The notes under the pieces: model-generated | What the model was told of the DNA's origin: nothing | The model's database searches: none | The model's input: the letters and a program-made list of their open reading frames with translations, nothing else | In this document: in pieces, positions 5,874-9,662 of the stretch | Position numbering within the stretch: the first letter of the stretch is position 1 | Layout: each line of letters starts with the position of its first letter | Assembly: GCA_964387775.1 (NCBI GenBank) | Contig: CAYLZO010000208.1 | Coordinates: 1 to 9,662 of the forward strand | Direction: 5' to 3' | DNA: 9,662 nucleotides | Source: CAYLZO01 sp964387775 | Lineage (GTDB): Bacteria; Chloroflexota; Anaerolineae; JAAYZQ01 | Position numbers and translations under genes: made by a program

Positions 5874-6105
5874 GTTCCTCCCCTTCCTCCGGGTTCTCCC
5901 GGTGGTCAGGAGACGACGGTTCTCCTCGATAACGCCGCTTCATGGCCCGCAGGGCCAGGACCATCGCCGCCAGCGGCCAGAAGTGCAGGATCATCGGTGT
6001 GCCGCAGCCAGGGCAGGGCAGCATCCCGGCGCCCAGCAAGGTCCCAGCGGCCAGCCACCATTTGGCCGTGGAGGCGGCGAGCCGTTTACGCACGCGCTCG
6101 ATCAC
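5857..6105 (-). CDS. Small membrane protein with CPGCG between two helices
   Basis: 82 residues with a GTG start; GGAGGG lies 6 bases upstream, and the start overlaps the degV-remnant stop as GTGA. A basic N-terminus (RVRKRL) precedes a hydrophobic segment (about 16-29), then PCPGCG (30-35), then a second hydrophobic segment (about 38-54), the basic KRRYR, and a hydrophilic acidic tail. The prediction is a helical hairpin with both ends inside and the CxxC-like pair near the outer face. No family recognised; a thiol or metal role is only a guess. A longer frame exists upstream but overlaps the degV remnant and looks non-coding. Confidence 0.65.
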   Translation of the reverse strand: MIERVRKRLAASTAKWWLAAGTLLGAGMLPCPGCGTPMILHFWPLAAMVLALRAMKRRYRGEPSSPDHRENPEEGEEHEQVD

Positions 6106-6542
6106 AGATTTCCCTCCTCTTGCTCCTCGGCGCAAAAGGCCACGCCCAACGTGCCGGGCCCGCTGTGAACGCCCATCACCGGGGTGAATTCGGTGACCCA
6201 ACACTCGCGGCAATCGAAGCGGGTGCATACCTCGGCCGCCAAACGCTCCGCCTCCGGCCGGGCGTCGGCGTGAAAGGTCGCGGCAGTCGTTCCACGGCCC
6301 GGCGCCGGCTGCGGACCACCCCGGCCACCTTCACCCGCCCTTCGGCCAGGTACAGGATGGGGCGCAGGCGCAGGCGGTTCCCCAACAGCGACGCCGCCTC
6401 GCCGATGCGCCCACCTTGCCGCAGGTGCTCCAGCGTCTCCAGTCTCAAAGGGTACCACGTGGATGCTGTATTTCTGCACCAGGTGTACCGGGATGCAGGC
6501 CGCGCTGTCGGTCACCACCGCGATCCGCCTCATGTCCCTCAC
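6102..6542 (-). pseudogene. degV-family remnant with internal deletions and frameshifts
   Basis: DegV proteins bind fatty acids and are usually about 280 residues. Here the start is typical (RIAVVTDSAACIP ... YSIHVVP). At about 6450 the match jumps to the middle of the family in another frame (LRLETLEHLRQGGRIGEAAS ... GRVKVAGVVRSRRRAVERL, about 6290-6448). At about 6285 it returns to the first frame for the C-terminus (TFHADARPEAERLAAEVC ... VMGVHSGPGTLGVAFC). The stretch with the lipid-binding serine and the SSxLSGTY motif, roughly 110 residues, is missing, and a shorter loss is likely at the second break. The frame stays open overall, giving 146 codons with a nonsense middle. An assembly error is possible, but two separate losses favour decay. 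It overlaps the preceding gene as GTGA. Confidence 0.75.
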
Positions 6543-7267
6543 GGGTCTCCTGGTTCCTTCATCCGCTTATTGGCGACGCGTGACGCGCCACGGTATCTCT
6601 TTTCGTACAGTCCTGCATCATACGGCGCCTGCCGGGAAGGACAACCTTCCCGTGGGCAGAGCTGGCAACTGGCAAAGGTCTGCTCCGTGGGAAAGCGAAT
6701 GCCTGACACCGATTTGGAGGGCACCATCAGCAGGCTGTCGGTCAGCCGGACGCCAAGGAGCCGCTCCGTATCGCCGAACAGGGCGAACAGCGGCCGCTGG
6801 GCCTGGATGGGCCAGTCGGGCAGGGAGCCGGGCGACATGATCGAGGTGCGACCCAAACGATAGCGCTCCTTCAGGTGCGCCCGCAGCACCCCCAGGGCCT
6901 GGCGCAGGGCCGCCTCGGCGATCTCGTCGGCGTAGTAACGCTGCAAGATATCCTCCTGAGCGGCTGCCCATTCGTGCAACTCGGTGCCACACGTGGCCAG
7001 GAAGGGAAAGACCCGCTGGGCCTTCTCCAGGTTAACCCGGAGCACGCGGCTGTCGAACCGGATGCCATCGATGATGACGCGGCCCTCGCTCTTTGAATCG
7101 ATGTAGGCCACGCCGTACAGCGCCCGGGGCCGGGCAATGGTCGCTGCCTCGTGGACCAGGCGCTCAAATCGCTCGGTCCAGCCACCCCCATCCCTCACTC
7201 GAAGCTTTTTCTTCAGGCCTTCGAGGTCTGGCCGAAATTCGAGGTCTTTCAGGATTACGGGATCCAT
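6539..7267 (-). CDS. Methionine-synthase-activation-domain-like protein with Cys-rich tail
   Basis: 242 residues from the ATG at 7267, which shares one base with the upstream stop (TGATG). Residues 144-193 contain MSPGSLPDWPIQAQRPLFAL, LGVRLTDSLLMVPSKSVSGI and flanking residues. These match the reactivation (AdoMet-binding) domain of B12-dependent methionine synthase. The C-terminus FASCQLCPREGCPSR has C201, C204 and C209, plus a nearby C93. Stand-alone proteins of this type occur in anaerobes next to corrinoid methyltransferase genes, where they may reactivate cob(II)alamin or bind a metal. No corrinoid protein or methyltransferase is in this window. The stop overlaps the degV-remnant start as GTGA. 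Confidence 0.88.
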   Translation of the reverse strand: MDPVILKDLEFRPDLEGLKKKLRVRDGGGWTERFERLVHEAATIARPRALYGVAYIDSKSEGRVIIDGIRFDSRVLRVNLEKAQRVFPFLATCGTELHEWAAAQEDILQRYYADEIAEAALRQALGVLRAHLKERYRLGRTSIMSPGSLPDWPIQAQRPLFALFGDTERLLGVRLTDSLLMVPSKSVSGIRFPTEQTFASCQLCPREGCPSRQAPYDAGLYEKRYRGASRVANKRMKEPGDP

Positions 7268-7677
7268 CAATCCACGTCTCCGATCTCCAGCTCGCCATGC
7301 ACCGTCACGCCGTCGAGCAGCGTGTTGGTCACCGTGCCCCATTTGAAAGCCACCTCGTGCAGTTTGTCCAGCTTGTCCGGCGATTCCGGGCTGTCCAGGA
7401 ACAGGCGGTAGCGGACCTGGACGAGGCCCGGCGGCTCGTCGCGCCGGTCGCCTTCGACCTCGACGCGCACGCCGTCCACCTGCAGGCGCATCTTGGCCGC
7501 CAGGGCGTTGACGTTGGTGATCAGGCAGACGCCCAGCGCGGCCAGCAACGTCTCGGCGGCGTTAAAGCCGGTCGTCGGGTCACCGCGACGCACGCCCAGC
7601 GTCAGCGTGTGGCCGTGGGACGAGGCTTGCGCCTGGCCTTCGTCCTGGCGATCGACGATCACGTGGTAGGTTCGCAC
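7267..7677 (-). CDS. OsmC-like protein lacking the second catalytic cysteine
   Basis: 136 residues with a GTG start; GAGGG lies 4 bases upstream, and the start is 20 bases after the DUF169 stop. OsmC/Ohr proteins reduce organic peroxides with two cysteines. The first site is present in FNAAETLLAALGVC (38-51). At the place of the second, where the family has a CP-containing motif near the start of the last helix, this protein has KWGTVTNTL (112-120) without Cys. Peroxidase activity by the usual mechanism is therefore doubtful; a ligand- or persulfide-handling role is possible. A longer upstream frame overlaps DUF169 and is not credible coding. Confidence 0.85.
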   Translation of the reverse strand: MRTYHVIVDRQDEGQAQASSHGHTLTLGVRRGDPTTGFNAAETLLAALGVCLITNVNALAAKMRLQVDGVRVEVEGDRRDEPPGLVQVRYRLFLDSPESPDKLDKLHEVAFKWGTVTNTLLDGVTVHGELEIGDVD

Positions 7678-7697
7678 GCCGCCCTCACCTTCCCCGC

Positions 7698-8456
7698 TCA
7701 CAGGTCTTCTACCTCTTGCGGCTCCCTGTCCTGCAGCGCCGCCCAGGCCTTCTTGGAGCGCGAGGTCGGCATCGCTTTCTGCGCCAGGTAGGCCAGGTGC
7801 TCGACGATGGCCGGCAGCAGGGCGGCGGGAAAGCCCAGGACGGTTTCGTTTTCTCCCAGGTCGGTGGCATCCCGGCATCCATAGCAGCCATAACCCTGGT
7901 TGAGCCGCCCTTCGAGGTAAGGGATGAGGGTCGCGTCCACGCAGGTCGCCTGGAGCACCGCCGTCGAGCTCTGGACCCGCTCGCCGCCCGTGGCGTGGAG
8001 GTAGGCCAGGCTGATCCACATCAAGTTCTCTACTTCGTCCTCGACCACCACCACATCGGCTGCATACTCGGCCTGGTCCAGGGGAAAGAGGTGGATGCGC
8101 TGAATCCGGCCCGGTTCGAGACGGGGCATGGCCTCGAACATGCGCCGCCCTACCGCCGGGTCAGCCACGATGCCAAACCCAACCAGCCCCTTGCCCGTCT
8201 GGAGCCCGCCCGGAAGGGGGCGGAAGCCAAAGGCGGCGGCTGCCGCAGGGCAGGCGATGCCGGTCTCGTCCAGCAACACCGACTCCCCCCGACGCGCCCG
8301 CATGAGCGCCTGGCAGTAACGGTGCTTCTTCAGCAACTGTGCGCCTTCTGGCTGCTCCCCGTCTGTCAGGAACCTGACGCCGACGGCCGAGCTCGACAAC
8401 CCAATCAACGTCTTGAGTTGTTCTCCGTAACCTGCAGTTTCGTGTTTTGCAGTCAT
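7698..8456 (-). CDS. DUF169 family protein
   Basis: 252 residues from the ATG at 8456; the ribosome binding site is weak (GAAGGTG about 11 bases upstream). The sequence fits the uncharacterised DUF169 family: VGVRFLTD near the start, YCQALMRARRGESV (47-60), C69, and a C-terminal NQGYGCYGCRDATDL (186-200) with C191 and C194. The five cysteines (48, 69, 172, 191, 194) suggest a metal or Fe-S site. The family is common in anaerobes and methanogens, and its biochemical role is not known. Neighbours are a small helical protein upstream and an OsmC-like protein downstream. Confidence 0.88.
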   Translation of the reverse strand: MTAKHETAGYGEQLKTLIGLSSSAVGVRFLTDGEQPEGAQLLKKHRYCQALMRARRGESVLLDETGIACPAAAAAFGFRPLPGGLQTGKGLVGFGIVADPAVGRRMFEAMPRLEPGRIQRIHLFPLDQAEYAADVVVVEDEVENLMWISLAYLHATGGERVQSSTAVLQATCVDATLIPYLEGRLNQGYGCYGCRDATDLGENETVLGFPAALLPAIVEHLAYLAQKAMPTSRSKKAWAALQDREPQEVEDL

Positions 8457-8480
8457 GATTCTATCGTCACCTTCTATATT

Positions 8481-8654
8481 CTACTCGCGGCCTGCCTCGA
8501 GGTGGCCGCGCAGCGCCTTGCGCCGCACTGCCCGCACCTGGGTCCAGACCACTTTCTTCAGAAAACGCAACGCCTCTGTTCCATCCTCATCAGTCAGGAT
8601 CATCTGCAACTCCTGCTGTTCTTGTTCGTCCAGCACCACGGACACCTTGGGCAC
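8481..8654 (-). CDS. Small helical protein (57 residues)
   Basis: GTG start with GAGGAGG (within GAGGAGGAAAAGCT) a few bases upstream, which strongly supports translation. The protein has an acidic, Gln-rich first half (VVLDEQEQQELQMILTDEDG) and a basic C-terminal half (VVWTQVRAVRRKALRGHL), probably two helices. It has no cysteines and no family I recognise. It sits 23 bases after the DUF6951-like gene and 24 bases before DUF169. It could be a small partner of either, or an RNA- or protein-binding peptide. Confidence 0.75.
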   Translation of the reverse strand: MPKVSVVLDEQEQQELQMILTDEDGTEALRFLKKVVWTQVRAVRRKALRGHLEAGRE

Positions 8655-8677
8655 AGCTTTTCCTCCTCAATCAACCT

Positions 8678-9001
8678 CTATATCGCTCCCTCGACGAACT
8701 CGATGCTGCAATCGCCCGGCAAAAAGATGCCGGCGGTGACCTCCATCGCCTTCAAAATGGCGGCAGGCACGATGCAACTGTTGCGGCAGACGTGCTCAAC
8801 CGCCAGCCGGTAGACCTGGGTCTCGTCCAGCCGGCAGGCCATATCGTGCGCCACGTCCACCTCGCCCAACGCCTCGGCCAACGCCTGAACGTGCTCACAA
8901 GTGGTCGTGATCTCGAACGCGACGTGCGTCGGATCGGTTTTGCGAGCTTTGATGCTCGACTCGTGCCCGCAGACGCCGGCTCTTACCCAGCAAAGGGCCA
9001 T
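8678..9001 (-). CDS. DUF6951-like small cysteine-rich protein
   Basis: 107 residues; GGAGG precedes the ATG with good spacing. Seven cysteines (4, 11, 35, 56, 72, 76, 98). Visible pattern: VRAGVCGHESSIKA near the start, ITTTCEHVQALAEAL in the middle, and VCRNSCIVPAAILKAMEVTAGIFLP (71-95). I recall this layout from the uncharacterised DUF6951 family of anaerobes, but the family name is from memory. The CxxxC and the spaced cysteines suggest metal or Fe-S binding. It follows the 31-residue micro-ORF directly and precedes DUF169 by one small gene. Confidence 0.82.
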   Translation of the reverse strand: MALCWVRAGVCGHESSIKARKTDPTHVAFEITTTCEHVQALAEALGEVDVAHDMACRLDETQVYRLAVEHVCRNSCIVPAAILKAMEVTAGIFLPGDCSIEFVEGAI

Positions 9002-9002
9002 G

Positions 9003-9098
9003 TCAACCTCCGTTCACGCACACCACAGACCCCTGCCCGCAGCTTTCGCACTCGAACTGGATGGTGGTGTGCTCGATGCCGTGTGTGTCTCGCTGCAT
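9003..9098 (-). CDS. Micro-ORF, 31 residues with CxxC...C
   Basis: ATG at 9098 sharing one base with the stop of the preceding 16-residue frame (TGATG), and ending one base before the next ATG. It contains IQFECESCGQGSVVCVNGG, with cysteines 17, 20 and 27, like half of a zinc ribbon. No independent ribosome binding site is clear. It also carries, within its last codons, the GGAGG of the downstream gene. It may be a real metal-binding small protein or the remnant of a larger one. Confidence 0.4.
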   Translation of the reverse strand: MQRDTHGIEHTTIQFECESCGQGSVVCVNGG

Positions 9099-9148
9099 CA
9101 GTGCAGCCGCCCCGTGTGATCCGCGTGCGTTGTGGCTGCGATTTTCAT
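9098..9148 (-). CDS. Micro-ORF, 16 residues (possible coupling peptide)
   Basis: ATG overlapping the DGC-gene stop as ATGA, preceded by GGAGGGA within the end of that gene. It encodes MKIAATTHADHTGRLH and ends by overlapping the next ATG as TGATG. It has no family. It may only maintain ribosome coupling between the DGC gene and the 31-residue ORF, or be non-coding spacer. Confidence 0.25.
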   Translation of the reverse strand: MKIAATTHADHTGRLH

Positions 9149-9558
9149 TCTCCCTCCATTTCCTGAATCTTGGCGATGATGGCCTCCACCGCCCGCTCCA
9201 GGTCTTCCGGGGCATAGGCCAGCGGCTTGAAGGGGCCGATCTTTTTGATCTTCAGGTCCTTGCCCAGGTTGATGTAGCCGTCCATGCGGGATCCTGTCTT
9301 CTCCACGATCTTGTGCACGCACGAATTCGGGCAGCCATCGATGACCAGCACGCGCTCCAAACTCTGCATGGTGCGAAAGTGCTTGGGGATGCCGGCGGCC
9401 AGCGCCGACACGCAGCCCATGCCCACTTCCTCCGGCCCCAGCCGGTTCATCACCTCGAAGGCGGCCACGCCGGTGAGCTCGCCGGCGCTCGACATGGCCC
9501 CACCGCAGTAAAAGATGCCGACGCGGGGTTTCTCTGCGTCCTCGTGTTCCTGACTCAT
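9145..9558 (-). CDS. DGC-domain putative zinc-binding protein
   Basis: 137 residues from the ATG at 9558, chosen over the in-frame ATG at 9579 because AAGGAGG lies 5 bases before it. The family signature IDGCPNSCVHKIVEKTG (73-89) gives C76 and C80. Further conserved cysteines are C18 (IFYCGG) and C49 (MGCVSALA). DGC proteins are predicted to bind zinc through four cysteines; their biological role is unknown, though they occur with metal, selenium and sulfur genes in anaerobes. This is the most upstream substantial gene in the window and so may be near the operon start. Confidence 0.9.
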   Translation of the reverse strand: MSQEHEDAEKPRVGIFYCGGAMSSAGELTGVAAFEVMNRLGPEEVGMGCVSALAAGIPKHFRTMQSLERVLVIDGCPNSCVHKIVEKTGSRMDGYINLGKDLKIKKIGPFKPLAYAPEDLERAVEAIIAKIQEMEGE

Positions 9559-9578
9559 ATTTGCCTCCTTGCGTTCCA

Positions 9579-9644
9579 TTACGTACCTGCCACGTGTTTC
9601 GCCGCTGCGACGTGGGCTTGCTGTTGGATGCTATCCTTCGTCAT
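9579..9644 (-). CDS. Micro-ORF, 21 residues upstream of the DGC gene
   Basis: GAGGAG lies about 7 bases before its ATG. The ORF begins MTKDSIQQQAHVAAAKHV and ends with TAA, overlapping the in-frame alternative ATG (9579) of the DGC gene as TAATG. No family recognised. It could be a leader peptide or a truncated gene end; the upstream sequence outside the window is needed to tell. Confidence 0.35.
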   Translation of the reverse strand: MTKDSIQQQAHVAAAKHVAGT

Positions 9645-9662
9645 TGCCAGGCTCCTCGAAAA

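Noticed and set aside
4725..6863. A 712-codon open frame on the plus strand
   Set aside because: It runs antisense to the hydrolase, membrane-protein, degV-remnant and B12-activation-like genes, all of which have family motifs and ribosome binding sites. The translation shows no domain pattern and is typical of GC-rich shadow frames.
1..9662. CRISPR array, tRNA, rRNA, insertion sequence or attachment site
   Set aside because: No regularly spaced repeats, transposase or integrase motifs, tRNA-like structures or rRNA stretches were seen on either strand.

Overview
All supportable genes in this 9.7 kb window lie on the minus strand, so transcription runs from high to low coordinates. They form one tightly packed run. 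Most junctions are a few bases long or overlapping (ATGA, GTGA and TGATG arrangements), which suggests one or a few polycistronic units. The largest gap between genes is about 55 bases (3813-3867), and no stretch over 300 bases lacks a gene. The sequence is GC-rich, with frequent GTG starts and strong GGAGG-type ribosome binding sites. The protein families are typical of anaerobes: Fe-S proteins, a corrinoid-activation-like protein, and DGC and DUF169 proteins. My inference is an anaerobic, uncultured-type bacterium, possibly Chloroflexota (Anaerolineae-like). The window holds no rRNA or other marker that proves this.

Layout in transcription order. (A) 9644-6539 is a set of small cysteine-rich proteins: a 21-residue ORF, a DGC-domain putative zinc-binding protein, 16- and 31-residue micro-ORFs, a DUF6951-like protein, a 57-residue helical protein, a DUF169 protein, an OsmC-like protein lacking one catalytic Cys, and a protein resembling the activation domain of B12-dependent methionine synthase, with a Cys-rich tail. 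(B) 6542-3868 looks more general: a broken degV, a small two-helix membrane protein, a GH100/amylo-glucosidase-like hydrolase and a PIG-L/LmbE deacetylase. (C) 3812-1 returns to Fe-S and redox themes: a protein with a PF04060-type four-Cys Fe-S motif, a two-cluster ferredoxin with an unusual N-terminal domain, 32- and 65-residue small ORFs, a Cys-rich ArsR repressor, XdhC/CoxI, a Crp-like sensor without an HTH, a 94-residue paralogue of the ferredoxin's N-terminal domain, and a SufC-like ABC ATPase that runs off the window.

Reading of the whole: regions A and C together look like a maturation, sensing and electron-transfer module for a metal, Fe-S or corrinoid system whose main enzyme is not in the window. 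The most unusual signal is at the ferredoxin start. A strong ribosome binding site and GTG begin a 12-codon leader that ends in an in-frame TGA directly before the ATG that would normally be called. That leader matches the N-terminus of the 94-residue paralogue with the same spacing. It is therefore a candidate for selenocysteine or other recoding, or alternatively for a recent nonsense mutation rescued by reinitiation.
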